Source of the DNA: VXNE01 sp965261535
GTDB lineage: Bacteria; Pseudomonadota; Gammaproteobacteria; Pseudomonadales; Azotimanducaceae
Length of the DNA: 64,000 bases
NCBI GenBank assembly: GCA_965261535.1
Contig: OZ253469.1
Span: forward strand, 1,178,001 to 1,242,000
Direction: 5' to 3'
Below, piece after piece: positions 36,902 to 45,990 of the stretch. Both the position numbers and the translations under genes were made by a program. The notes under the pieces are model-generated. The model did not search any database. It was given only the letters and a program-made list of their open reading frames with translations, and was not told the origin of the DNA. Positions within the stretch are counted from its first letter, which is position 1. Each line of letters begins with the position of its first letter.

Positions 36902-39900
36902 ATCCGCTGGATCTGCCCGTGCGCCGCCCCGTCGCGGTCGCAATGGCGTTCTTGGCCATAGCAATGGTCGGCCTGGTGGCCTGGCAGCGCATCCCCATCG
37001 AACTCTTCCCCAACGTCGAGGGCGATCTGCTGTGGGTCAATTTCTCGCGGCCCGGCAGCGAGCCCGAGACTGTGGAGCGCGAAATCCTTCTGCCGCTCGA
37101 GGGGCGCGTGGCGGCGCTGCCCATGGTTCTGGAGACCAGCGCTTCAGTCCGGGGCTCCGGCGGCAACTTCCAGGTGCTGTTCGAACGCGGCGTTGACATC
37201 AGGGTTCGCGAACTTGAACTGCGCCGCATCGCGGCGGCGATCGAGCGCGAACAACCGGAAGGAACGTCGCTGTATGTCAGCGGCTCGGACACCTCGAACT
37301 GGAGCACGTTTGTCATGATGATCAACGTGCTCGGTGGCGATATCGACCGCAACGCGCTGTTCGATGTCACGGAAGAGTTCATCGCACCGCGCTTCGCCGC
37401 CGTGCCCGGCGTCACGGAAGCCATTACCACCGGTGGCGCGCCCCGGCAGGTGACGCTGACCGTCGATCCGGCGAGGGCGGTGGCCCTTGGCGTAAGCATC
37501 GACAACGTCAGCAACGCGGTACGGCGCAACGTCGGGCACTTGCGCCACGTCGGCAACCTTGAAAATACCAGCGGCATCACCGATGTCGTTCTGGACGGCC
37601 GGCCAGCCGGCATCCACAGCCTCGCCCAAGCGCGGATTGTTCCGGGGAAACCGGCGCAGTTGCGGCACGCGGGCGAACTCGACTTCGGCACCGGCATCGA
37701 ACGGTCACTGTTCCGCGTCAACGGCAAGCCGTCTGTCGGCATCGCCGTATACCAGGAGCAAGGGGCGAATCTGGTCCGCCTCGGCCGCGACCTTCGTGAT
37801 CGTGCCTCGGAACTGGGCGAAGAAGTCGGCGAAATGGGACTTGAACTCGTGATCGGGACCGATGCCGCGGAACAGGTCGAAGAACAGATCGGTCGCCTCG
37901 CCCGTCTTGGTCTGTCCGGATTCGGCATCGCCTTGATGGTTCTCTACCTGTTCCTGCGGCAATGGCAGGCCGTGACCGTGGTCGCAGTCGCGGTACCGGT
38001 CAGCCTGCTGGCCGCCTTCGCCATTCTGTATCTGTTCGGGGACACCTTGAACATGCTGACCCTGTTCGGTCTGGCGCTCGCGGTCGGGTTGCTCGTCGAC
38101 AACAGCGTTGTCGTATTCGAGGCGGTGCAACGCTCGCTGGACCGCGGCGCTGCTCCGGACGCGGCCGTGCGCCAAGGGCTCCGGCGTACCGTGCGCGCCA
38201 TAGCAGCAGCCAGTCTGACGACCGCCGTCGTCTTCCTGCCGCTGGTGCTCATCGATGTCGAGGCCGGTATGACGAGCTTGCAGAAACAGCTTGAGATCAC
38301 CATACGCGCATTCCTCGTGCCGCTGGCCACCTCCCTCCTGGTCGCGGTGGCCCTCGTGCCGCTGCTGGCGCATCGGTTGGCCGCCCCCGCGGCCATGCGC
38401 CGCCTTGCGCGGCGACGCGAAACCCGCGCGGCCCGGGGCGGCATGGTGCCACCGGATCCGGTACGCATCCTGTTCGGCGGCATGGTTGCGAGCGCCCTGC
38501 GGCGACCGCCCGCCTGGCTCACGGGAACCGTTTTCGCGGTCGTGCTCACCGTCATGGTGGCCATACCTTCGATAGCCCTGGGTTCCGGCGCCGACCCCAC
38601 CCGGTCGGACACCGTCCAACTCATCGCGCGCTTCGACCAGGGGGGTTCCCTGAGGACGGCTAGCGATGCACTTGCCAAACTTGAGGCGGCGCTCGGTGCT
38701 CTGGACGGCATCGATACCATCGAGACGGTCGTACGGGAAGACGGCGGATCGATCACCGTGGAACTGGTGGACGAGGCCGAGCGACCGGCAGAACTCGATG
38801 CGGCAGAGGTACGCAAAGTCGCGCGAGACGCAGCAAAAGAAGTCTCCGGGGGATTCGAACTGCTGAATCCCGGCGACGACCCGCGTGGCGGCGGCGGCAA
38901 GGGAGGTGCATCCGGGGGCGGACGGGGCGGCTTCGACAGCCCGCCCGGTGAAGTGGTTCTGTCAGGACCGGACAGCGGTCAGCTCGAGCGCTTGGCCAAG
39001 GACGTCGCTGCCCGGCTCGATGCCATCCCCTACGTCCAGAATTCCTGGCTGGCGGAGCGTCCGGGACTTGAAGAAATCTGGATACAGCCGCGCGGAGCGG
39101 CGTTCGAGGCGTACGGAATCACCATGGGCGACGTGCTGCCGAATCTCGGACTGGCCGGCAGGGAAGGCCGCCTGAATGCGACTGGTTTCGCACTGCCGAG
39201 CGGCAGGGAACTGCCCGTCGTGCTGGAAAGGGTCGACGCGCGCACCGAACGCGCGGGCCGCGAACTCCGCAACCTGCGGCTGCAGACGGCGGCCGGCGTC
39301 GTTCCCATATCCGCCCTGGCCGACATCAGGCAGATGCCGGCGCGACCGACGATCGAGCACAAGAACGGCCGCCGCGAAACGCGCGTCTATTTCCGCCTGG
39401 GAGATGGCGTATCGGAAAGCGGATCCGCACGGGAAGCCATCGAAGAGCAGATAGCCGCAACGGTGCGGGCAGTGCCGAGACCACGCGGATTCACGGTAGA
39501 AGTATCGTCCCGAGACGAACAGATCAGTTGGTTCCAGCGCGTCCTGGTGCCGGTGGTGCTGCTCCTGTTCCTTGTGCTCGCCCTCACCTTCGAATCGCTG
39601 ACGTTGCCCGTGCTCGTACTGTTGGCCGTGCCGCTGACGGTCATTGGCGCAAGCTGGGCACTGGTCGTCGCCGGCATGTCCTTAGGTCCCATGGCGGCAC
39701 TGGGCGCGATCGCGCTGTTCGGCCTGACGGTCAACCCCGCCATCCTGCTGGTGGACAGAATGCAACAGAAAGTTCTCGTCGGCGGTTGGACCGCTGGCGC
39801 CGCAGCTTTCGCTTCCGTGCGGGAGCGGACGCGTCCGGTGCTGATGACGACGGCCACCACGATCGCGGCCCTATGGCCGCTGGCGATATCAACCGGCAGG

Positions 39901-41694
39901 GAAAACGAGATCTGGCCCCCGTTCGCGACAGTCGTCATCGGCGGTCTGGTCACGTCGTCGCTCCTGACCCTGCTCGTGATCCCCGTTGGTTTCATTCTGC
40001 TGCACCGTCTCGACCGGCTGTTCGGGCGCGTCGGCCCGTGGCTGGTTGTCGGGTGGCTCGCGGTGACTGGGGGGATCATGTTCTGGCTCGTCCAGTCCGG
40101 GCTCATCACCTCGCTATTCTGGCAGGTGGTAGTGTCGCTTCTCGTCGGCGGCGGCACCCTCGCGTTCACGATCGTATTGTTCCGCAAACCCGAAAGGCAC
40201 GAACCGGACAGTGATGCGGGCCCACCCGCCCTCGAAACGCGCAACCTCAGAAAGGTGTACGCGCTTCCGGGACCGTTGCGGCGAGCCCTTGCGGCACCGA
40301 GGGTCTTCGCCGCCAGGGCATTGGCCCAGGGCGATTTCGACCCGAACGCCCTGAGCCTGGCGCGAGCCTTCGGCCAAAAGGAAGCCCGCGAGAGACTGTT
40401 GCCGGCGATAGCGATGACGGTCGCGGCGACCGCGCTGGCCGTGCGCGCGGAGAGCGGCGGCTGGCGTCTGTTGTTCTGCATGCTGGCGGCGGCGTTCGCG
40501 GTCGGACTGCTGCGGCAGGTTCGCCGCAGCCGAGGGCGTTTGAACGCCGTCGGCGCGGTCGAGCCCGGCGGCGTCGAGAATTTCGTCGCAGCGGGCGTGC
40601 CGTGGGCCGTGCTCGGCATTTTCGCGTGTGCCGCCCTGCTGCCCGGGTTCGGCGGGAACGTCGATGCCGCGAATATCTTTTGGCCCGTCGCGGGCGCACT
40701 GCTGCTCGGGGCCTGGCAACTCATCCGCCGCAGCGCCGCCGCCCAGGCAAGGGGTCAGCTAAAGGAACGCGCGAGCGGCAGGTTTCTGCGTTATCCGCGC
40801 ACGATCATGCGCCGCTGGGCGCGCCGCATAGGTGGGCTCGACCTGCCGGCGTCGCCGGTCGAAGCCCTGGTCGGCGCCAATTTCAGGATCGAGCGCGGAA
40901 TGGTCGGCGTTCTCGGACCGAACGGCGCGGGCAAGACGACGCTTTTGCGCCTGCTGACCGGCATTCTGGATCCCACCCGAGGCACCATTACGCTCGGCGG
41001 CGTACCGCTCGCCAAGGTGCAAAGAGTGCTCGCGCGCTGGGTCGGCTATCTGCCCCAGGACGCCGGACTGCCCGCCGGTCTATCGCCGAGAGAGTATCTG
41101 CGCTATTTCGCGGCTTTGTACGACTTGCCGCCGGCGGGGCGCCATGAGCGGGTCGAGTACCTTCTCCGCGAAGTCGGCCTTCACGACCGGGCGGACGACC
41201 GCATCGGTTCGCTTTCGGGCGGCATGCGGCAGCGCGTTTCCGTTGCACGCACATTGCTACGGCTACCGCCGATTATCGTTGTCGACGAACCCACCGTCGG
41301 CCTCGACCCCAGGGAGCGTATCCGTTTCCGAAACTTGCTGGCGAACCTGGCGCGCGACCGCATCGTGCTCTTTTCAACGCATGTGGTGGAAGATGTCGCC
41401 GTCGCCTGCGAACGCGTACTGGTCCTCGCCGGGGGTCGGGTGCTATTCGACGGCGCCCCCGGGGCATTGGCCGAAACCGCCCGAGGAAAGGTGTGGGAAA
41501 CGCAAGCCTCGGCATTGGCAGCCCTCGAGCTCCCGCCGGGCGCCATCCTGGCGGAAGAAACGCCTCTGGGGGACGGTCGCGTGACGCGAAGAGTGCTGGC
41601 GGAACGGCCGCCGGACTCGGAAGCCAAGACGTTGGAATCAAGGCTGGAAGATGGCTATCTATGGCTCTTGCGCGGCGCCGGAGACGCCGCATGA
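36898..41694 (+). CDS. RND permease fused to an ABC ATPase domain
   Basis: A 1598-aa single reading frame. Residues 1-1080 form a second RND permease (RRPVAVAMAFLAIAMVGLVA; TM4 GLLVDNSVVVFEAVQR near residue 400; C-half VLALTFESLTLPVLVLL). After a short helix pair, LETRNLRKVY (1112-1121) reads as the first strand of an ABC NBD. It is followed by about 190 residues with three to four hydrophobic segments. The NBD then resumes: Walker A GPNGAGKTT (1340-1348), signature LSGGM (1439-1443), Walker B VVDEPTVGLDP (Asp1463-Glu1464) and H-loop His1495. All ATPase motifs look intact. The TGA overlaps the next gene's ATG (ATGA), so the NBD probably serves that ABC-2 permease. I know of no such RND-ABC fusion as a characterised system. 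Confidence 0.9.
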   Translation: MNPLDLPVRRPVAVAMAFLAIAMVGLVAWQRIPIELFPNVEGDLLWVNFSRPGSEPETVEREILLPLEGRVAALPMVLETSASVRGSGGNFQVLFERGVDIRVRELELRRIAAAIEREQPEGTSLYVSGSDTSNWSTFVMMINVLGGDIDRNALFDVTEEFIAPRFAAVPGVTEAITTGGAPRQVTLTVDPARAVALGVSIDNVSNAVRRNVGHLRHVGNLENTSGITDVVLDGRPAGIHSLAQARIVPGKPAQLRHAGELDFGTGIERSLFRVNGKPSVGIAVYQEQGANLVRLGRDLRDRASELGEEVGEMGLELVIGTDAAEQVEEQIGRLARLGLSGFGIALMVLYLFLRQWQAVTVVAVAVPVSLLAAFAILYLFGDTLNMLTLFGLALAVGLLVDNSVVVFEAVQRSLDRGAAPDAAVRQGLRRTVRAIAAASLTTAVVFLPLVLIDVEAGMTSLQKQLEITIRAFLVPLATSLLVAVALVPLLAHRLAAPAAMRRLARRRETRAARGGMVPPDPVRILFGGMVASALRRPPAWLTGTVFAVVLTVMVAIPSIALGSGADPTRSDTVQLIARFDQGGSLRTASDALAKLEAALGALDGIDTIETVVREDGGSITVELVDEAERPAELDAAEVRKVARDAAKEVSGGFELLNPGDDPRGGGGKGGASGGGRGGFDSPPGEVVLSGPDSGQLERLAKDVAARLDAIPYVQNSWLAERPGLEEIWIQPRGAAFEAYGITMGDVLPNLGLAGREGRLNATGFALPSGRELPVVLERVDARTERAGRELRNLRLQTAAGVVPISALADIRQMPARPTIEHKNGRRETRVYFRLGDGVSESGSAREAIEEQIAATVRAVPRPRGFTVEVSSRDEQISWFQRVLVPVVLLLFLVLALTFESLTLPVLVLLAVPLTVIGASWALVVAGMSLGPMAALGAIALFGLTVNPAILLVDRMQQKVLVGGWTAGAAAFASVRERTRPVLMTTATTIAALWPLAISTGRENEIWPPFATVVIGGLVTSSLLTLLVIPVGFILLHRLDRLFGRVGPWLVVGWLAVTGGIMFWLVQSGLITSLFWQVVVSLLVGGGTLAFTIVLFRKPERHEPDSDAGPPALETRNLRKVYALPGPLRRALAAPRVFAARALAQGDFDPNALSLARAFGQKEARERLLPAIAMTVAATALAVRAESGGWRLLFCMLAAAFAVGLLRQVRRSRGRLNAVGAVEPGGVENFVAAGVPWAVLGIFACAALLPGFGGNVDAANIFWPVAGALLLGAWQLIRRSAAAQARGQLKERASGRFLRYPRTIMRRWARRIGGLDLPASPVEALVGANFRIERGMVGVLGPNGAGKTTLLRLLTGILDPTRGTITLGGVPLAKVQRVLARWVGYLPQDAGLPAGLSPREYLRYFAALYDLPPAGRHERVEYLLREVGLHDRADDRIGSLSGGMRQRVSVARTLLRLPPIIVVDEPTVGLDPRERIRFRNLLANLARDRIVLFSTHVVEDVAVACERVLVLAGGRVLFDGAPGALAETARGKVWETQASALAALELPPGAILAEETPLGDGRVTRRVLAERPPDSEAKTLESRLEDGYLWLLRGAGDAA

Positions 41695-42413
41695 AGGCCG
41701 CGCTTTTCGCTCAACTGGAAGCGTTCCGCCTGGCGGTCATGACGATCGCGGGCCACCGCTACTGGCTGTTGCCGATCGTGCCGCTCGCGTGGCTTCCGAT
41801 CTGCGCGTGGATGGGTCTCGGAGGCGAGTTCGAGCCAGCATCTGCCCAGGGCACCTTGATCGGCCTGCCGCTGACGTTCCTCGCCATATTCCTGGGGCTG
41901 CGCATCATTGCCGGCGAAATCGACGGCCGCAGCCTGGAAATCGCCTACACCGTTCCCGGCGGCTGTGAACGCGTCTGGTGGACGAAGCTCGGTGCCGCCC
42001 TGCTGCTCCTCATCGCGACGGAAGTGCCGCTGGCCGTCGCGACGTGGATCTTCTTTACGCCGTTCCCGCTCGATGCGCTGTACGGCGCGCTGCAGGCCGC
42101 GGTTTTCTACATGGTCCTGGCCATGGGGATGGCGACGCTGTTTCGCAGCGAAACGGCCGGAGCCATGCCCACCGCGGTGATCCTGGGCTTCAACGGCATC
42201 GTTACGCGGTTCGGCGAGAACCAGGTGCGCGTCTCGCCGTTTTGGAATCCGCACGCATCCAACTTCGTCGCCGACGGCGGCGGCGTTTCGGACCCCAGCG
42301 AGATCCTCGCCTGGACCGTGCAGAACCGCATCGGTTTCGCCCTGCTCACAGCCGCGATACTCGCCCTCGCCTTCATGCGGGCCGGGCGCAGAGAACGGAT
42401 GCTCGACGGGTAA
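41691..42413 (+). CDS. ABC-2 type permease subunit
   Basis: A 240-aa protein with six hydrophobic segments, no ATPase motif. ATG 41691 lies within the stop of the RND-ABC fusion (ATGA), so the two are translated together. The sequence ITGEIDGRSLEIAYTV-like loop (here IIAGEIDGRSLEIAYTVPGG) between TM2 and TM3 is typical of small ABC-2 permeases that couple to an NBD. A homologous 27-residue tail (IGFALPMAAILAFAF) recurs at 46869. It ends the operon. Confidence 0.8.
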   Translation: MKAALFAQLEAFRLAVMTIAGHRYWLLPIVPLAWLPICAWMGLGGEFEPASAQGTLIGLPLTFLAIFLGLRIIAGEIDGRSLEIAYTVPGGCERVWWTKLGAALLLLIATEVPLAVATWIFFTPFPLDALYGALQAAVFYMVLAMGMATLFRSETAGAMPTAVILGFNGIVTRFGENQVRVSPFWNPHASNFVADGGGVSDPSEILAWTVQNRIGFALLTAAILALAFMRAGRRERMLDG

Positions 42414-42677
42414 ATCGTGCCTTGGCCTCGCTCCGTGAAACTGCGCAACCAGCTTCAGTGTCCGCGAGGCTGGCAATCGCGGCTCGCATGAAAGTTCTTT
42501 CCTGGGCAGCCGCATCGCAACCTTCTGTTGGTCACTTCCGTCGGGACGATCCAGACACAGAAGAAAAAAGCAATTGCGAAGCAATTAACGCGCAATGTGG
42601 CACAATAGAACATATATCTAATTGATAATGAATAAAATTTCAATTTTGGAAAATGCGATAATTTGCTTCCTCGAAGC
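42414..42677. promoter_or_regulatory. AT-rich leader severed from its gene by the IS66 element
   Basis: After the operon end the composition drops sharply to AT-rich (42585-42665 is mostly A/T), unlike all neighbours. It contains promoter-like pieces (TTGATA, GATAAT) but I cannot fix the -35/-10 pair. With the IS removed it would lie just upstream of the AlbA_2-like gene at 45666, so it is most likely that gene's promoter region. Confidence 0.45.
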
Positions 42678-42719
42678 AATCCCTTGTAAGCGTTCGGTCG
42701 AGTCGTGAAGGTTGCAGAT

Positions 42720-43601
42720 CTACCGATTGAGGATGCGCTTCCAGTCCTTGCGGAGCGGTCGGAGCCAGATGTCCTTTTTTGGCTTGTCGTAGCGGTTGTT
42801 GGTGTCGTAGCGCCCGCGCCCTTGGGTCGTGCCGACCCGGATCCAGCCGGAGGCGCGGTAAACGGCGCCGGTGTAGCGTGGCGTTTCGACGAAGGTCTCG
42901 ATCAGCACCGGGTTGTTGCCGTAGCGCGCCGTCCAGTCGCCGGGCAGGCGCTGGCGGACGAGGGCGAGGATGTGCGAGCCGAGGTTGGGGATGTGGACCC
43001 CGGGCAGGATCAGGAAGCGCGGGTTGTCGACGACGAGCGGCAGGTTCTTCTCGCGCATCTGCCGCGACCAGCCGATGAAGCGGTCGCGCGGGGCGAGGGT
43101 CCAGGCGGCGGTGGAGAAGCCGAGCATGGCCAGCGGCGTGCCGTCGTGGGCGTGCACGGCGTAGCGCATCTGGGCACCGACCAGGGTGGTGTAACCGAGG
43201 TAGTGGTAGCGGGCGACGAACTCGTTCCAGAGCTTGCCCTCGCGGCCGTAGCCGACGATCGGTCGCAGGCTGAGCGGGCGCACCGCCGGCAGCGTGTCGG
43301 GCGGCGGCAGCAGCGGCGGTTCGGTGTCCGGTCCGAAGGTTGCGGGGCGGCGCGGCGGGCGCGGCCATTTCGGCGGCGGCAGTTCGATGCGCCCGTCTTT
43401 GTGCATGGCCAGCATGACGACACGGGCCATCATGTCCTTGAGCCCGCCGTCGGCCTTGAACCAGCCGATGCGGCGGCAGAACTCCTTGGACAGGACGTGG
43501 CGGTTGAGCGCTGGCGGACCGGCGATCAGCGCGCGCAAGAGCGCCATCTCGTCGGCGCTGAAGTCGCGCCCGTGGTAGCGGCACTCGACGCTACCCGTCA
43601 T
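42720..43601 (-). CDS. DUF4338 (DruA-like) passenger protein of the IS66 element
   Basis: A 293-aa protein starting at ATG 43601 inside the transposase stop (ATGA). The N-terminal 100 residues form a small helical part (LNRHVLSKEFCRRIGWFKAD), then FVARYHYLGYTTLVGAQMRY, LAMLGFSTAAWTLAPRDRFI, NPRFLILPGVHIPNLGSHIL and a C-terminal DWTARYGNNPVLIETFVET, the hallmark order of DUF4338. The same domain is DruA in the Druantia anti-phage system, but no other Druantia gene is near, so a defence role cannot be claimed. In the IS it may help transposition or be cargo. Confidence 0.85.
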   Translation of the reverse strand: MTGSVECRYHGRDFSADEMALLRALIAGPPALNRHVLSKEFCRRIGWFKADGGLKDMMARVVMLAMHKDGRIELPPPKWPRPPRRPATFGPDTEPPLLPPPDTLPAVRPLSLRPIVGYGREGKLWNEFVARYHYLGYTTLVGAQMRYAVHAHDGTPLAMLGFSTAAWTLAPRDRFIGWSRQMREKNLPLVVDNPRFLILPGVHIPNLGSHILALVRQRLPGDWTARYGNNPVLIETFVETPRYTGAVYRASGWIRVGTTQGRGRYDTNNRYDKPKKDIWLRPLRKDWKRILNR

Positions 43602-45580
43602 GTCGGCACCGCCAGTTCGCGCTGGCGTGCATCGTCCATCGACCAGGGCAGCCAGGGCGACAGATCGGCCGGTGGCTGGCCGCCGTTCTCGGCGCACGCC
43701 GCCAGCCACGCTTCGAGCCAGCGCCGGACGTCGATGCCGTTCAGGTTCAGGGTGCCGACCACCGAGTACATGAGCGCCGCGAGCTTCGCGCCGGTCTCGG
43801 AGTCGGAACCGAACGACAGGCGTCGTCCGATCACCGGTCCCCTGAGCAACCTCTCGGCCAGGTTGTTGTCCATCGGCGTGCGCGGGCGTTCGAGGAACAC
43901 GCTCAGCCCCTCGCGGTGGTTCACCAGTGAGCGCAGCGGCTTGCCCTCGCGGGCGTGTTCCGGCAGGCCGGCGACCTCCCGTTCGGCCTCGGCGAACAGG
44001 CCGTCGAGCGCCGCCGCCAGCGCGCGCTGCGCCGCGTCGAACGCGGCGCTCTGGCGCTCGATGCGGGGGTCGTGGCAGACCAGCCGCGCCTCGTTGAGGC
44101 GGTAGATCGCGGCGATCCGTTCGAGCCATGCCCCGCACCAGCCGGCGAGGTCGACCTGCCCGGCGGCGCACTGGATGAAGTCGCGGCGCTGATGGCTCCA
44201 GCAGAACTGCAGGATCACCATGCCCCCAAGCAGCCGCGCCAGCTTCTTGTAGGCGCTGTAGCGGTCGCAGACGAGCACCGTGCCGGACCGCAGCTCGCCG
44301 AACAGCGTCTGCGCCGCCTCGGCGCTGCGGCTCGGGTCGATGTGGAAGTACACCGCGTCGTTGCCGACCGAGGTCCACAGCCAGGCGCGGGCGGAGCGGC
44401 CCTCGGCACGCAGCGCCTGCACCCGCCAGGTGGTCTCGTCGGCGTGGCGCAGCGCGGATGCGTTCTGGTGCGCGCGGATCGCCTCGGCGAGCGGCTCGAA
44501 CAGGGGCACGAAGCGCGGCGCGCTGTCGGCCAGCGTGCCGGGCGCGACCGGGAGCCCCTGGTCACCCAGCCACGCGGCGACCCGGTGCAGCGGGCGCCGG
44601 CACGCGTAGCGCTCGTACAGGAAGCGCGACCATACGCTCGTGCCGTACGGCGTGCCGGGGAACAGCCGCGGCACCGGCGGTGCCGTGCGTTCCGCTGGCG
44701 ACGATGCGCAGCCGCAGCTCCGCCGCCAGCGCCCGCGCCGGATCACCCGCCGGTGGGCGCGCACCTCGATCTCGAGAAGCGACGACTCGTCGGCGCCGTT
44801 CGCTGCGTAGGGCTTCCCGCACGCCGCGCAGACGCGCGCTTCGGCCGGCGGGGCGTGCACCTCCAGGCGCTCCTCGATGGCGGGACGCGGCGTGCGTCCG
44901 TGGCCGGGCGCGCCGGAGCGCTGGCCTCGACGGCGTCCGGAGCGCGGCGTCTCCTGCTTCTCGCTCCGGCGCCCGTACAGCGTCCCGGACAGCACCGCCG
45001 CGGTGGCGCGCAGCTTCGACAGCTCCGCTTCCAGCGTCCCGACCCGGCCCTGCGACGCCTTCGCGGTCCGCCGCAGCCGGGCGTTCTCCTTCGTCAACGC
45101 GTTGAGCGCGGCCTTCTGGCGCCGCGACCGGCGCAGAGCCTTGCGCAACTCGGCGTCCGCCCGGACCTTCGCCCGCGCCGCCGCCTTGCGCAGCCGGGCG
45201 ACCTCCCTGCGCAGCGATATCTCCGTACCGCGCGGCTGCGGGTCGACGCCCGCTTCCCCGAGCAGCCGGGTCAGACGTGCCACCTCGGCTTCGAGAAACA
45301 GCGCGTTCTTCGCCGCGCGGCGGGCCTCGTTCGCGTCTTCGACCGCCGCAAGCCGCTTGCGGCGCGCCTCCTTGAACTGCCACTTCAACGACTCCGCCGC
45401 GCTACGGGCGACCACCTCCGCCCACTTCAACTCCTCCGCGCGCGCTTCGGCCGCCTCCGCCCGCTCGAGGGTCTGCTCGTAGAGCCGCCGCCAGTCCCGC
45501 GGCGTGCGCACCAAAGCCCCCTCGGCAACGTGGGGGACCGCGGCGACTTCCGTATCGCGATACGCCATGGTGGCAACCAT
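43598..45580 (-). CDS. IS66 family transposase TnpC
   Basis: A 660-aa DDE transposase. The N-terminal 200 residues are a long coiled coil (EEAEARAEELKWAEV-like heptads, LRREVARLRKAAARAKVRAD); then LYGRRSEKQE and a zinc-finger domain (CAACGKPY, SCGC); then the DDE core with HADETTWRV, VCDRYSAYKKLARL and PMDNNLAERLLRGPVIGRR. It ends with the C-terminal IS66 region. ATG 45580; another in-frame ATG at 45568. Its stop overlaps the DUF4338 start. Confidence 0.95.
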   Translation of the reverse strand: MVATMAYRDTEVAAVPHVAEGALVRTPRDWRRLYEQTLERAEAAEARAEELKWAEVVARSAAESLKWQFKEARRKRLAAVEDANEARRAAKNALFLEAEVARLTRLLGEAGVDPQPRGTEISLRREVARLRKAAARAKVRADAELRKALRRSRRQKAALNALTKENARLRRTAKASQGRVGTLEAELSKLRATAAVLSGTLYGRRSEKQETPRSGRRRGQRSGAPGHGRTPRPAIEERLEVHAPPAEARVCAACGKPYAANGADESSLLEIEVRAHRRVIRRGRWRRSCGCASSPAERTAPPVPRLFPGTPYGTSVWSRFLYERYACRRPLHRVAAWLGDQGLPVAPGTLADSAPRFVPLFEPLAEAIRAHQNASALRHADETTWRVQALRAEGRSARAWLWTSVGNDAVYFHIDPSRSAEAAQTLFGELRSGTVLVCDRYSAYKKLARLLGGMVILQFCWSHQRRDFIQCAAGQVDLAGWCGAWLERIAAIYRLNEARLVCHDPRIERQSAAFDAAQRALAAALDGLFAEAEREVAGLPEHAREGKPLRSLVNHREGLSVFLERPRTPMDNNLAERLLRGPVIGRRLSFGSDSETGAKLAALMYSVVGTLNLNGIDVRRWLEAWLAACAENGGQPPADLSPWLPWSMDDARQRELAVPT

Positions 45581-45665
45581 AGCGGAACGCGAATCGTGTT
45601 ACCAGTCCCAGAAGCTACCCGTCACGACTCGACCGAACGCTTACAATCCCTTACAGCAATCGAAC

Positions 45666-45990
45666 ATGCCAATCACGCTGAAACAGCTCAAGATCTGGTT
45701 GCACGAGGGGGAAAGCGAACGCCTGGAAATCAAGGAGGTGCGCGCGCAGTTCGATGCGGATGAATTGACGCGCTACTGCGTGGCGTTAGCGAACGAGCAC
45801 GGTGGCCGCATCCTGCTGGGTGTTAACGACAAACGACAAATAGTAGGTAGCAGAGCCTTTCCCAACATCGCCAATCTGAAGCGTGACCAAAGCCAGCGCG
45901 TCCGATTGAATATCGAGGCTAGTGAGGTCGCACACCCCGATGGCCGCGTAGTAGTGGTCACCGTTCCACCGCGTCCCATAGGAGTGCCCC
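45666..45990 (+). pseudogene. AlbA_2/Schlafen-like ATP-binding domain protein, 3' truncated
   Basis: From ATG 45666 the frame gives MPITLKQLKIWLHEGESERL, EIKEVRAQF, GGRILLGVND and VVVVTVPPRPIGVP, the N-terminal domain of Schlafen/AlbA_2 (COG2865-type) regulators. The family normally continues for 200-400 residues; here homology stops at about 45990, where the 3' end of the toxin gene on the other strand begins. The IS66 insertion has also cut it from its AT-rich leader. It is therefore doubly broken. Confidence 0.75.

Larger units (their letters stand above)
42686..45644. mobile_element. IS66-family insertion sequence (ISBst12-like, tnpC only) with DUF4338 passenger
   Basis: The left end GTAAGCGTTCGGTCGAGTCG matches the inverted right end; the repeats agree over about 25 of 26 bases. 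The 8-bp direct duplication AATCCCTT flanks the element (42678-42685 and 45645-45652), proving a clean insertion. The 2,959-bp element encodes only a TnpC transposase and a second protein with a DUF4338 domain, both on the minus strand with an ATGA overlap. There is no tnpA or tnpB, as in the ISBst12 subgroup. It looks intact and recent. Confidence 0.95.

Noticed and set aside
42686..45644. Druantia defence locus
   Set aside because: Only a DUF4338 gene is present, inside an IS with the transposase; no DruB-E homologues nearby.
43955..45763. 602-residue frame antisense to the IS66 transposase
   Set aside because: High-GC shadow of the TnpC gene; composition is Arg/Ala-rich and lacks motifs, while TnpC has full DDE motifs.
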